64,000 bases of DNA from Onchocerca lupi. Its lineage: Eukaryota; Nematoda; Chromadorea; Rhabditida; Onchocercidae. Below the pieces are notes generated by a model that was given only the letters and a program-made list of their open reading frames with translations, had not been told where the DNA came from and searched no databases. Below, piece after piece: positions 1-11,976 of this stretch. The translations under genes were made by a program, and so were the position numbers. The stretch lies in assembly GCA_028564675.1 (NCBI GenBank), contig JAOVVO010000128.1:1-64000 (forward strand). The letters are read 5' to 3'. Each line of letters opens with the position of its first letter. Within the stretch, counting starts at the first letter, position 1.

Positions 1-189
1 TCTTTTATTTGAAAAAAAAAAAAAAAAAAAAAAAAGAAAAATAAAAAAAATCTATGAAAAAGATAGATAGATGGAGAGATAGACTGATGAGATGAATTGC
101 TAGAAGCATCATTATAATAATATATACCTGATTGTACAATTTGCATCAGCATTCTTGGCATCCTGAATAATCACACATACACACACACA

Positions 190-234
<45 letters not shown>

Positions 235-1802
235 ACACACACACACGCATACAAATATTTTTTCCAAGCAACTTGGATGCTTCAAACCACAACAATCGTC
301 CTTTTTTCGAAATTCTTCTTTTTACTCAATCATAAAAGAACTTTATGCGCAACATTTAAATTTAGTCACATCTTCCAATATTATAAGCATTCTTATTTGG
401 TGAAAAAGAAAGATGGTAAAATTGTCAAAAATAGATGGTAAAATTAATTAAAAAATTGTTTGGCCTTAGATTAGCCTGCTAGTATTATATACTACTTAAT
501 GATTGCTTATATTTTATTGTTAATTAATCTTAAAATCAGATTCATTTTCTGCAATAGTTTTGTAATGAAACAAGATACATCTCGTTTCATTCCCTTTTTT
601 TTTTTCAAAAATAACTTGATAAGTTCGAAATCTTTTGTTGAATGCCAAATTCAAATCAGAAATAAATGAGAAAAATCCCATTTTGTCAGAATTTTTTTTT
701 TAGAAAAGAAAAATTCTGTTATATTTCTTCAAGATATCGTACTACTTATATTTCTCTACGAAACAGCAACAAACAGTACATAATGAACATAAGACTGAAT
801 CGTGTCCATTACAAAAATTTAAAAAGCGTTGTGAGATAAGAAAAGAAGCGAGAACTGAAAAAAGTTTTACTCGACATCGCTCAGCATCATTCTTCGATTG
901 GCAACGAAGCAATGAGTTTAAAGATCAGATAATTCTAGGCTGAATCTATTGCTCCCAGACAAAATACAAATAATCAAACGCGATTTTGCAACTTTCAGAT
1001 ACACAGCAAGCATAACAATTCACTAGTCTGCTTATTTGCATCCACTATCAATCATTTTTAGCATTTAAAGTCTTATTTATGGACTAAATAAATTGGACAT
1101 GATAGTGGCTATATTTTGGTACAGATTGAACATATACCTTAATGTTTCTCGCGAAAACAATCATTTATAAATACCATAAATCCCAACTTAATGGTCTGAA
1201 ATTTACTGAAAATCTAAAAGATATATCAATCATGGTCATCCTAGATTGATAACCTGATTGAACACTGATAAATCGCACATTCTCCAAGAAGCTCATGATA
1301 CTAATCATCATAGTTAATCCAACAACTGGCTAGGTTTTATAATCCTAATTTTGGTCAAATATTTCATCTTAGATTAGCAATAATCGTATAATAATAGTAA
1401 TTTGTAGCAAATTCATTTCTCATTGTTATGGCTTATGAGAAATCCATGAAATGACGCATTTACTTATTTTTCAATTTAAAATTTTAAAAATTTTTAAATT
1501 TTAATCTTTTTCAAATCACAAAAACAATTTGTTAGATGATAGAGTAGTATGTACATACATATAAGTGCTGATGTGTAATATCTTCGTAGTATTTATTCTT
1601 TTGTATTTACTATTCCAATTTCTCTTCAAGAAGTTTTGTGGAAATCAAAAAAACAAAAACTTGTTCTTTTTTTTTTTAACTGCAACTAATAGAGTATGCT
1701 AGGCATTGGCCACATCTGAAACGTTTGATTGTGTCTTTAATCACCAAGTATCCATTTGTTATGTAGTGTGACCAAAAATACTCATATATGAATACTGGCT
1801 AA
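1..1802. other. AT-rich intergenic sequence
   Basis: I see no exon with a credible splice frame here on either strand. The stretch starts with an A homopolymer (about 12-35) and holds a CA microsatellite, listed separately. It is otherwise simple AT-rich sequence. Confidence 0.6.
175..248. repeat. (CA)n microsatellite
   Basis: About 35 nearly uninterrupted AC/CA units with a few T or G interruptions. It is a dinucleotide repeat, likely polymorphic in length. Confidence 0.95.
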
Positions 1803-1979
1803 TCTATATAAATAAAAATGTAAATATTCATTTGTTCGAAATCTTAAATCTCTAAAAGTTCTTAAACACGCATCAATTTGAATGCAACGTTGCATCAAAT
1901 TTCAAATCAATCGATACAAATTTGAAACGTTGTGTGGAAATGAACAATGAACATTTACATTTTTATTTATATAGACTAG
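1803..1979 (+). mobile_element. Short TIR element, copy 1
   Basis: A 177-bp non-coding element bounded by inverted termini, TCTATATAAATAAAAATGTA at the left and its complement ending in ATATAGACTAG at the right. Inside, both ends carry a GTTC-type subterminal motif, and the centre holds the palindromic AACGTT/TTGCAT core shared with the copies at 4189, 7736 and 36881. It is too short to encode anything. The helicase pieces in the 2-kb relative at 36881-38900 suggest it is a non-autonomous Helitron/Helentron derivative. An ordinary TIR MITE is the alternative. Confidence 0.75.
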
Positions 1980-4188
1980 AAAAATGATTCTTATTTCGAA
2001 TTGATTTATAAATTTATTTTTTTACTAATTACTTTAAAGGAGTGATTGAAATCTTTGTTTTCAAATATGCATAACAACATTATCTTGTCTTTATGTGATT
2101 ATTTTCCACTTTGCAGCAATCTTGAAATATTATTGAAAACTAAACATTCAATCTTCAAATTTAACCAGATATTGATCGTTTATTGAAGTTAGCTGAAGAA
2201 ATCAGGTTGGGATTTATTAGGATATATATTTATATAACCGCAGTTATGATTGATAAAAAACTTATCTAGTTAATTTATTATAAGAAATTATGCTTCCTAT
2301 TTCATATTTCTTCCATTAGAATAAATTTGAATTACTTCCTAATCTATTTTTTTCCATTTTTTAGGATTTTCTTTGCATCATTCAGTGAATTAGTAATTCA
2401 AATATTGGAGTTAATGGTAATGCTGGTTGATTCCACATGCTTCTACATTGATTTTAACCCGAAGCAATCCAAAATAGTGAAGTTCACAATAGGCAATTGT
2501 GATAATAATCTCGAGATTGCCTGAAGATTCAACTAAATGTGGAAAATTTAATTGTATTTTTCCATTCTATAATTCTATTATACTTTATCGATTCCTGCAT
2601 CAAAGATGCCCGTCTTAATGACTTAGAATCCGAGACATTACTATAGATCGTCTAGTCTTAAAGCATTATCCCAAATGTTATTGAAATGCTAATATATATT
2701 ATCCAAGAAGATCTGCAATTTCTGTTCGATCAAAAATTCATGAATTGAGCTTTCCCATTACATAAACTGAATTCAGAGAAATTTATAAATATGGATTTCA
2801 TAGTTGACCATTGCAACGCTTTTCAAGAGTAGGCTAGTTTATTTATACGATTAAAAAGATAATTTGATCAAATTAATTATCCGATGACTAAATAATTGAC
2901 AAATTCGTAGTATAAAATCTTGAAAACACAGCATTCGCATTTATAAAAAAAGTCATGGCAATTATAATTTTAAACGAAAAATAGCTACTGCTTCAATTTT
3001 GTGATATCAAAGCTAATCAATATTAAAGCTATCAACATTATTTTTGAAAAAAAAAAAAAAAAAAAAAAAAAAAACTGCTTTTGCAAAATATGAATTAAGA
3101 AATGCATAACAATAGTTCATTGTTATATTTCATGGATACTTCTCCTTCCCGCCATGCATAAATGAATTATGCCGGTTTGTACCGGATGTTCACTGTAGCC
3201 ATTGAATGTAATGCCGATTGTATATTGCTGTGGAAAAAAAAGAAAAAATGAGAGTATGCGCAAATTACAATTATTTGATTGGAATGAAAAGAAGGAAATG
3301 CTCATTATTGTCAGTTTCCTTGGAGTGAACAATTAACAAACAAATCAAATTTTATGCTCCATATGCAAATAAACTGAATTCAATTAAAAAACAAACGAAG
3401 ATAGTTGAAAAATTTTTATGATTAACAGGAACTTATGCAACTACCTAAATAGATGTTGAAATATACGACAAGAATTTTCCGAAATGATGCACAACTTCCG
3501 AATGTAACAATAATGATGAATTACTCATACAAGCCCTTAGTTCTGAACTTATCTTAACTAATAAAGGAACTAAAAAATGGAACAAATACAATGTGTGTAG
3601 AAAGAATTTCCAATAAAATAGTCATTCCATGGGAACATATTTGCATGTGCTCAGGTTGAAAACTTTTAGGATTTATTCGCGACATTCGTTTTCAATTTTT
3701 ACAAGCAATAAAAAGCATTTGCATACTCTTGTCAATATGTTTTCCTATTAAGATACTTGAAAACCTAGTGAACTGCACTTTTTTTTTTCTCCTATACCAC
3801 GTCTAACCAGTGAATTAGTGAGTGCAACGCATCTTTTACAGTAATGCGATTATACGCACTAACTAAATTTCCAGAATCTGTTTCACGTTACTAATTATCA
3901 AATCATTCCGTTCATTGATTCAATTTGATTACCTACTTTCTTCATGTTGTCAGTTATATTTCTTCAGCTAGCTTGAAGCTTCAAGCAGACACATATCTTG
4001 TCTTGTTCCGAAATCATCCCCAACTTTTTCAATCTCTGCATCAAGGTGAAATACATAGGTAGATCTTGTGTAAGATTTCTAATCTTTATTTTAAATCAGC
4101 GTTTTTAATGTTACTTTTTCTTTAAGATATAGCCAAAATAGCATTAAGTAGAAATACATTCAGTTAATTAGCTGGAGCCTGCCACACT
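1980..4188. other. Intergenic, with one possible orphan exon
   Basis: No recognisable gene. The only coding-like signal is on the minus strand, 3238-3123: a TTTTTCCACAG acceptor followed by 34 open codons (starting QYTIGITFNGYSEHPVQTG) and a stop. I found no convincing upstream exon and no family. A 28-A homopolymer lies near 3047-3074. Confidence 0.3.
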
Positions 4189-4377
4189 TTATAAATAAAT
4201 GTTCGTTTGTTCAAAATCTTTAATCTTCGAAAGTTCTTAAAAACGGGCCTTATCTATATAAAAACACGCGCCTATTAGGATGCAACGTTGCATCAAAATT
4301 TCAAATCAATTGGTAAAGAATTTTAAACGTTGTTTGGAAATAAAAAATGAACATTTATATTTTTATTTCTATAGACT
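4189..4377 (+). mobile_element. Short TIR element, copy 2 (decayed)
   Basis: A diverged copy of the element at 1803-1979. The right end (TTTTTATTTCTATAGACT) and the central GCAACGTTGCATCAAA core are clear. The left end is degraded and an internal CTATATAAAA motif at about 4253 suggests a partial internal duplication. No coding capacity. Confidence 0.65.
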
Positions 4378-5319
4378 TTTACTGTATAAAAACGAATTAA
4401 AAGCAAATAAATTGAAAATTTACTTTCAAATTGCACACTAAGCGGATTTGATTTCAGAAGAATCGGTTAAAAACTCATTAAGAATCAAAGTGACATTGAT
4501 GGATCTATCAAAGTGATAACGATGCAATAGCACCATGAGTACCAAATATATTGTTTGTCATCATGAATATGCATTAACACTCAGTCGAAACATTTGTGTT
4601 TGCAATTAGGCATGCATCCACGGAAGGGCAATAAACGTTGCCATAAATTCCGCTGTCTAATTTAAAAAAAAAAAAAAAAAAACAGACAACAACAACAAAA
4701 AACAAAACAAGCAGTAATAATAATCTTTCCAGGATGATAGAATACTATCCCGTCGGAATAATTAAAGATATCCAAGGGGCTGGTAATCAGGTTTGGAGAA
4801 ATATTGATGTGTAACTATTCGAATTTCTGAAGACAATAGGATTTCCATTATTCCGAATAAATTCAAGTCCTCTCTTATTCTGCTTTGGTAGGTACTTATT
4901 TATCACACTATGTCACAATGTTTCAATTACCTTTCTTATAATTTCATCAATTATCTTTATATTTAATATTAAAATTAGATAAAAAAAAGGTTTTTCAGGA
5001 TAGTTAAAACTGATGTGAAGCATAATGTAATTGGCTGAAAAACAAGGCCAAAAAAAAGAAGGCCGAATCCTGAAGTAAAACATCTGTAGCAATGATATGA
5101 TTTGTCTGGACCAGTTGAATTGGATAGCTTTTTTTTTCTCTTTTGCAAGTCAATCATAACTATACCTCATATTTTCACTTTTTCTTCTCTCTCGCCATCT
5201 ATCTTGCATTCATCTCATAAACTAGCAATACATAATTCTGTCCAATTAGTTTTTGCATTTTTTTAAGAATAAGATAAAAGGTAGGCTAATATCAAAGGAG
5301 TGAAATCAAAAGGGAAAAA

Positions 5320-5397
5320 GTCACAGGAAGTTTTCAAAAACTGAAAATCACACGAAGTTTTCAAAAATTGAAAATCACACGAAGTTTTCAAAAACTG
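5320..5397. repeat. 27-bp tandem repeat, three copies
   Basis: Three consecutive copies of a 27-bp unit of the form TCACACGAAGTTTTCAAAAA plus CTGAAAA, differing at one or two bases each. The unit is a multiple of three, so one minus-strand frame reads as a repeated nonapeptide, but nothing around it supports a gene. Confidence 0.85.
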
Positions 5398-7735
5398 GAA
5401 TAGAAAGAGAATATTCGATATGACGATAAGTTGTATATCTACCTGCTTGCCTTTACAACAGCATTCCATTATAAAATGTTACCTCAACTATATAACAAAA
5501 AAAAGATGCCTGATTCATGCAAAATGGATCTCCCCTAAAAGTTTTCAGATTGTAGAGATGTTCTTCAGGGAGATTTAAAAAAATAAAAAATAAGAGATGA
5601 TCAAAAAATTGTTTATTTTTCAGTGGTAACAGTTTGGAAAAGCGTTTGATATAGTACATTTATGAAAATGAAACAAGAAATTAAGGAAAAAATTGTGATA
5701 CAATTGGGTAATAGATCTATTATGCAACCTTTATAAATGTGAATTAATCGTCTGACATAAGGTTACACCTAAGCCTATCAAGCAACAAATAATATCATTA
5801 GCATCGACAAACTAAAATCCTATTAGTCAATGAAGAAATATGAGATAGGGAAACAAAAATCACAAATAACCGAAAATAAAAAAACGAAAAACTAATCGGA
5901 CAATAAAGTTGGCAGGATTGGATAAAAAAATTTATTTTATAATTTATAGGATATGTACTTATTTTCTCATCTATAGAACTTCTAACTAACCAATTATTCA
6001 CTGAATTATGGAAAACAATAGGAAGACAAAAGGATAAATTATCATTCTTTTATTAATAGCAAACGAAGTATGTGTGCATTCCTTTTTATCATGCATATCA
6101 TGCAAGTAGTGGATTGCAGTATCATTCTGCAAGTAGGGATGCTTATCACATCAACGTCAGCTATTTTTGTTAGAACATTTAGAAATCACGTGTTAACTTC
6201 AGATAAGGAAATCACCAACTCAAATTGGTATAATTGGATCGAGTGGCTATTGCTAAATAAACATGAAAAATGGAACTGCCAAATATTCATTTCAAAAATT
6301 AGAGGAAAACTGAAATAATCAATGTGGATAAAAAGTAGATTTCATTAATCCGAAAAGCTAGAATTCACAAAGCTGCTGAATCAACGATTAATAAATCAAG
6401 AGAAATACAGAGAAGGAAGTTTGACAACAAAGATGGAAAAATATGGAAGGACAAATAGATTTGTGATGAATGAAAACTACTGAACAGAAACAGAAAAAGA
6501 ATATCTAGTCACTTAACATAGCGCTTTTCCTGATTGCAATCTAACAAAGAAGTCAACCTCAAACTACTCCACTTAATCTGTTATAGATCAAAATTGTTTA
6601 CTGAAATGGAAGAGCTTCTTTTTTTTCCGTCAAACAATCAATCGATTGCAATTTTGATCGGAAAGAAGACGAAAAAATTGTCTAAATGAATGAGTGTATC
6701 AAAAAAAAAAAAAAAAAAAAATTAGTGTAATTTGGGGGGAAAAAATAAAGGTTGAAGAAGTTGATGGAAAATATTAAATGTTGAAAGGTAAGTGTTGTGC
6801 GCGCATTCAGAGTATAAAGATCAATAGGTTTTTTTTTTTTCTGATCTCAAATCAATCTTATTCTCACCTTGAAAAAAAAATCTTTTTTCACTTCCTAAAA
6901 TTTTTTTATTATGGATGATGAAAAAAGATATAGGAACTTAAATTCTATCCTTCTTACTAATAGAATGAAAGCTTTCTTTCCGCTCGATTAAATCAGTCCT
7001 GTATGTTTTTATTTGATTTTTCCTTCATACACCACACATACACAATATTGTTATTATTGATATGGAAGATTAATTGATTAATTACACGGCTGATAGATTA
7101 ATTTTTCTGATCGTTCATCAGTTATTTGATTTTTAAGTCTGATTACTAGAGCCTGAGCCAACATTATGGCAATTAGTCAAGGTTAACAAGTAACATCAAC
7201 ATTTCATCCAGATAAGAACTGAAAATCGGCACATTACCAATGACATTATTAATTTATTAGATTACAGCACTTAATTACTAGAACATTTAGAATACAAACT
7301 TTCTAGATTGACTGTGCTATGATGCAAAGTCCATAATTCCTAAATATTATGCAACCATAGGGAACAGAAATACAAGCTCTTTCTTATTATCACAGACAGA
7401 ATAGAAATATTAGCTTAATCAATTTATCTTAATTAGCAAGCACTTGAAACGATCAAACAGATCTTCAAAAGATTAGAAGAACAGTTATATTTCAAAAAAT
7501 AATGTTTCATGAACTAGAAAAAAATTAAATTAATCTTGAAATGTTTAATGCATAAACAATTTAATATAAATTTCCGTTGGAAATTTCTCGAAATTTTTTT
7601 TTTTTTTTTTTTTGCAAAAAGAAATGTACAAATGGAAACATCAGACAGATGATGGTGACAAAGAGGATAATTTTGAGAAAAAAATTTCAAATGAGAAAAA
7701 AAAATACAAGATGCTGATTTAGTATTCCTAAAATA
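5398..7735. other. Intergenic AT-rich sequence
   Basis: Long A and T homopolymers (for example about 6702-6720 and 7595-7613) and no exon chain that I can support on either strand. Confidence 0.55.
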
Positions 7736-7913
7736 TCTATATAAATAAAAATATAAATATTCGTCGTTCATTTCCACGCCAATGTTTCAAGTTCTTCACC
7801 GATTGATTTGAAATTTTGATACAACGTTGCATTCAAATAGGCGCCTGTTTAAGAACTTCCGAAGATCTAAAATTTTGAACAAACGAACATTTACATTTTT
7901 ATTTATATAGACT
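7736..7913 (-). mobile_element. Short TIR element, copy 3
   Basis: A 178-bp copy of the same family, with both inverted ends (TCTATATAAATAAAAATATA at the left, ATTTTTATTTATATAGACT at the right) and the central ACAACGTTGCAT core. The core orientation is opposite to copy 1. Its right end touches the uvrB-like fragment directly. The sequence left of the element does not continue uvrB, so it does not simply interrupt a longer bacterial insert. Confidence 0.75.
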
Positions 7914-8145
7914 GCTGGACTTGAGGAACGGTAACATGACTTTCATCTACAAATAAAATTGCACCTTTAGGTAAATGCTCAAATAAAGTAGATCGCGCGT
8001 ATCCAGCTTCCATCCCACAGAGATGACGTGAATAGTTTTCAACACCTTGACATGTTCCAGTTGTTACCATCATTTCGATATCAAAATTAGTACGCTGCTC
8101 AAGGCGTTTTGCTTCAACAAGTTTATTTTGTGAGTAATTATTCAT
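7914..8145 (-). pseudogene. uvrB: UvrB fragment, probable Wolbachia-derived nuclear insert
   Basis: The minus strand encodes about 76 residues that are recognisably UvrB, the DNA-helicase-like damage-recognition subunit of bacterial nucleotide excision repair. Visible are the segment KLVEAKRLEQRTNFDIEMM, then GTCQGVENYSRHLCG, then LFEHLPKGAILFVDESHV, which contains helicase motif II (DESH). Animals have no UvrB, so this is bacterial. Wolbachia, the filarial endosymbiont, is the obvious donor, and such nuclear fragments are well documented in filarial worms. Full UvrB is about 650-670 residues. Here the start is missing, the frame runs into transposon sequence right after VTVPQV, and one region (EAGYARSTLF) has diverged. 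It is non-functional. The donor is inferred rather than shown. Confidence 0.85.
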
Positions 8146-9590
8146 ATTACTAACAACGAATTGAAAGATAAATTAGCTGATTCACACCCTGTTATTCAGG
8201 TGATCAATAGTTAAACTCGTTGTTTTAAGCTTGTAGTAGAGTAAGACTTAAATAAATTCATCTGGATTTGAGACTTCAAGTTCGTTAATTTTTTTTCTTA
8301 TATTATTTCAGTAAAAAATAAAAAAAAAAGCGGTTGCAAAATACTTTCATACAATATGCTCTGGAAATGTTATCGAAGTGTGGGAAGAATTAAAATAGAG
8401 AGGCATATAGTCCCGAAGAAAAGTTCTAAGGAAAACTTCGTTAGCTACCGAGAAGGAAGGTTACTTAGAATAAGAAGCAGCTAACAACCATATCGGCAAA
8501 AGTTGCTGGAAAATTAAATGCCTTAAAAAAATTTGTATTTGGGAAAATGAATAACAGAAATGAAATGAAGGATCTGAGATGGAGAGCTTAAGGAAAATGG
8601 AGTGAACAGTGAGGGAGAAGTTTCTGTAAAGAGCTACGCAAAACGAGGCTTGTAAGCTGTTGTTGCATTGCTAGGTGCAAATATTCAGTTCTACGTTTCA
8701 TTCTTTTATCAAAGATCAATAGAACTTCCAAGTAAGTAGTTCACTGTAATGTCACTGATATATAAAATTTGGTTACTGGGGAGATACTTGGAAAATTCCC
8801 AGTATTTAGATCTTCGGCTTAGCTTAGAATAATGGAATTACAGAAAAGCAGATTATTGAAGAAAAAAATAAGTCGAAGGATACTGAAAATGATGACTCTC
8901 CAGAAATTAAAATGAACTCGCCGTGTTTGGTTATAGAAAGAATGAGAGAAAATGGGATAAGAAGAAAACTCCTCAATTTTTTCCATGAAACTATAAATTA
9001 TGATACAAGGATGAAGTTCTTACTCAGTGGAAGCAATATGTAATGATCTGAATTCTAACATCAGCGACAGGAATACTCAGGTTTCCACAATCTCTTTATT
9101 ATCCATCTCGACGAAATGATTCTTAATATCGGCCGGTATCTTATGATTTCCATCAATAATAATGATTTCATTCAACATTTCAATAGTCTAACAATCAATA
9201 CAGAAGCGATTATTGATAAAAACTGCACCTAATGAAGATCAAAAACTCATCAATACATGATGTTAAGGAAGGCGGTCTTTTCGTTGCACAATTAATCAAG
9301 CTACTTAAATAATTCTAATAGCGAAAGCAAATTCATGATAAAATTAATATCATAAGTCAATACCATGTGATGTGTACACTTTAACATAAATAATGAGAAG
9401 TCTTCAGATATTCATAATGATTTTTACAGCATTGAGATAGACGAAGTCTTCTGAGATATTTTAAAATCATTATTTATCAAGTTCTAAATTAGAAATAATT
9501 ATTCAACTTAGTACCAATTCAGTTTGCAATTTGATGTGCAATGTGCTGCTTTTTATTGAAAAACGTTCAATCTGACGCACGGTTCTTGAG
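8146..9590. other. Intergenic, no gene seen
   Basis: No open exon chain and no obvious continuation of bacterial sequence beyond the uvrB fragment. Confidence 0.5.
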
Positions 9591-9591
9591 G

Positions 9592-10260
9592 AAGAGAAAG
9601 ATATTCATATAATGTTGCAAATGATGGACTGAATCAGCGGCAGTAAAGAATCAGAAACCATCCTGAATCAGGTGACAAGTAGGCCAAGAGCACGTTACCG
9701 GGGTACTGATCGGATTGAGGCACTGTCCGGTTGCTCTTACGGACAAGCCCCAGAAATTCCGGAATGGCAATACAATGAATGAGTCATCAGGTCGTCTCTT
9801 GCAAGTAGTACATCTGTAACTGGATTATTCCGTTCCTCGGCAATTCACATCCTGAAACAACTTCTCCGTTCATCCCCCTACTCCCCCCGAATGACGTCAC
9901 CCTGAACGATCAACCTCCAATAGTCTAGACATTAAATAAGCTGTTCCCGTTCTCAAAGATTCTTGAAACATTACTGGCTGCCACCCAACTATTTTGGCTC
10001 GTTTCCATCTCTGACACACACTAATAGATGTGCACACACACATACAGGCGACTAATGTGCATGCTTGCCTGGACATCCCTTCCCAGTGCACTATCTCACC
10101 TCTCTCCATGTCTTCTTTACCCTGCTGTCAAGCTGCATGATGTCCATTCTACACTTCCTTCTCTCTTAACGCCGCTTTACCGCTATCGCTAACCCGTATG
10201 ACGTGTAGTCACGGAACTTATGAACGTACGTGTACGTCATGTTTCTGTGTATAATTATAA
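9592..10260. promoter_or_regulatory. Less AT-rich promoter-like island with CRE palindrome
   Basis: This stretch is visibly richer in G, C and CpG than the flanks. It carries a perfect TGACGTCA palindrome at 9892-9899, the consensus CREB/ATF site, and a cluster of ACGT-containing motifs around 10197-10240 (TATGACGTG, ACGTACGTGTACGTCATG). It lies about 0.7-1 kb upstream of the MH1-like exons and 4 kb upstream of the MH2-coding exons, so it may be the Smad promoter. That assignment is inference. No TATA box or start site is evident. Confidence 0.35.
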
Positions 10261-10906
10261 TTATCAGGAAGCATTTATGGTAATAAGACTACCTTATATT
10301 TCTTAATTCTCTGTGATTGCTGTTTTCTTCCCGTCTTGTTTTCTTATGTTGATTGATTTCGTCCGTGATCCTTTACGTTTTACGTATGCGTGTGAATTAC
10401 ATGTGAGTTATGCGTGCGAATTCGTGTGTACGCATAAGTTGTTTACAGGCTTCAGATGTGTTCACATGTGCGTTGTTTTTTCACTGATAACTTTTGTATA
10501 CGTTGAAAGAAAGAAAAAAAATCCACGTAAATATGTGCACATAGTTACTTCTTTCGTGATTTCAGTCCTTTACCATCATTGATAATAAGATGGAGAGGAT
10601 TGCGGGCTGTAATAAATTATCACCGCATTTTTGAATGATGTAGTTTTCCGTGGAAATATCGGATTTAGTTCAGTAATTGAGTAGTACCGGATTAATAATG
10701 TGGAGAAATATTCTTATTGAGTTTGGTTTTAGAAAAAATCAAAATTATCTATTTGGTGTTTTGGATTAGATAGAAAATAATAACGCTCAGGTTTGCTGAA
10801 CCAAGACTACAGAAACATAGATGAAAAATCTCGCTTCAAATCTCTAGGATGAATAGGTAATCGCAAATCATCAATTTTCTTTTTCCTCATTTTTCATGCA
10901 TTTCAG

Positions 10907-11743
10907 GCGCAAGCTGAACTATGTTGAGATATTGTACTTCGTTTGTACTGATCCGAAAAATCGAATTGTAACGTTGAATTCTCTTCACCGTGATGGTAAG
11001 TTGAAGTTTCCGTATGTCATTATTTGCTATCATATAACGATTATTATGCCAAAGATGTCATAAATCGAAAAACCGAATTTGAAATCTTAACCGATTAGGT
11101 AATCCGCGTTGTGTTCTCTCTGTTTCATCACGTTTTTTCTTCACACTTAGGCATTTCGAATTACGTATATGCAATTTTCCCATACTGTTATCAATTCATT
11201 TTAAGCAGTCTGATGAGTTTATCAATTCAGTAACTTTCACGAATAATCTTTTTTAATATCGGTAGGCTAAATTTACTATGTTTTCGATATGCTACCCGAA
11301 TTATTCGTTTTATCAATCATTAGGCTGCCAATGTTTCGCATTACTTTAATAAGTCAGTATATAGCATTTGTATTTTTATGAAATAAATTTTAATGAATGA
11401 AGTCTTTAAAATCTTCCTTTGTTTAATTTTTCCAATACATTCAATTTCGGTAGATTGTAATTCGTATTTAACAACTGATTCCCAATCATATTTTAATCCA
11501 ATCCTTCTCTTTTTTCATTTTTTTCAGTTACCATCACAGTATTCATTGTTTTAGCTTTTAATTTATTGCAACGTTTTGTTTTTGATATGGAAGTAAGAGA
11601 AGTTTTTCATGGATTTGTAGTGATTAAAAATTTTTATTGTTAACTTTTCCCTTTCTGTATTTCTTTCTTTCCAGGATTTTATCCCTGCATAGTAATCGAA
11701 AGATTGTGTCTTACAAACGTTGCTTTGTGTCGTACAATTAAAG
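10907..11743 (+). CDS. Two candidate exons resembling a divergent Smad MH1 domain
   Basis: Exons 10907-10995 and 11675-11743 have good acceptors (GCATTTCAG, CTTTCCAG) and donors (GGTAAG, GGTATG) and join in phase 1/1. They encode about 52 residues: RKLNYVEILYFVCTDPKNRI, then VTLNSLHRDGFYPCIVIERL, then CLTNVALCRTIK. The segment LHRDGFYPCIVIERL lines up with the MH1 core SHRKGLPHVIYCRV of receptor Smads, and the preceding Cys-Thr-x-Pro with CVTIPRS. The match is weak and the zinc-binding C-terminal half of MH1 was not found. The exons may be the 5' part of the Smad gene at 14205, but the first MH2-gene exon opens immediately after a stop codon, so no join is proved. Upstream and downstream exons are unknown. 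Confidence 0.35.
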
Positions 11744-11831
11744 GTATGTTCCATTCGTTATCGTTTGTAATAATCTTTTGCTGTATGTGTTCGTTAATGA
11801 ATCTTTGAAGAGTTAAAGAAATCGGCATTTT

Positions 11832-11976
11832 AAATGATTGCTACTTTTCATTTGTTTGACTTGATATTATGATGTGAGAACGAAAATTTCGTTTAGTGCT
11901 CATACATAATTTACTGAAAGTTTCTTGAGCATTTTATCATAATATCAAGTCCAATAGATAAAAAGTAGCAATCATT
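11832..11976. repeat. Foldback repeat (about 50-bp arms)
   Basis: The left arm beginning AATGATTGCTACTTTTCATT and the right arm ending AAAAAGTAGCAATCATT are imperfect reverse complements. Both contain the shared block GACTTGATATTATGAT or its complement ATCATAATATCAAGTC. The loop is about 40 bp. It is a MITE-like palindrome or a transcribed hairpin, and lies downstream of the MH1-like exons. Confidence 0.8.

Noticed and set aside
10313..10582. 89-codon Cys/Val-rich ORF upstream of the MH1-like exons
   Set aside because: Its composition comes from GTGTGY/ACGT-rich sequence. It has no clear donor into the 10907 exon and no family match.
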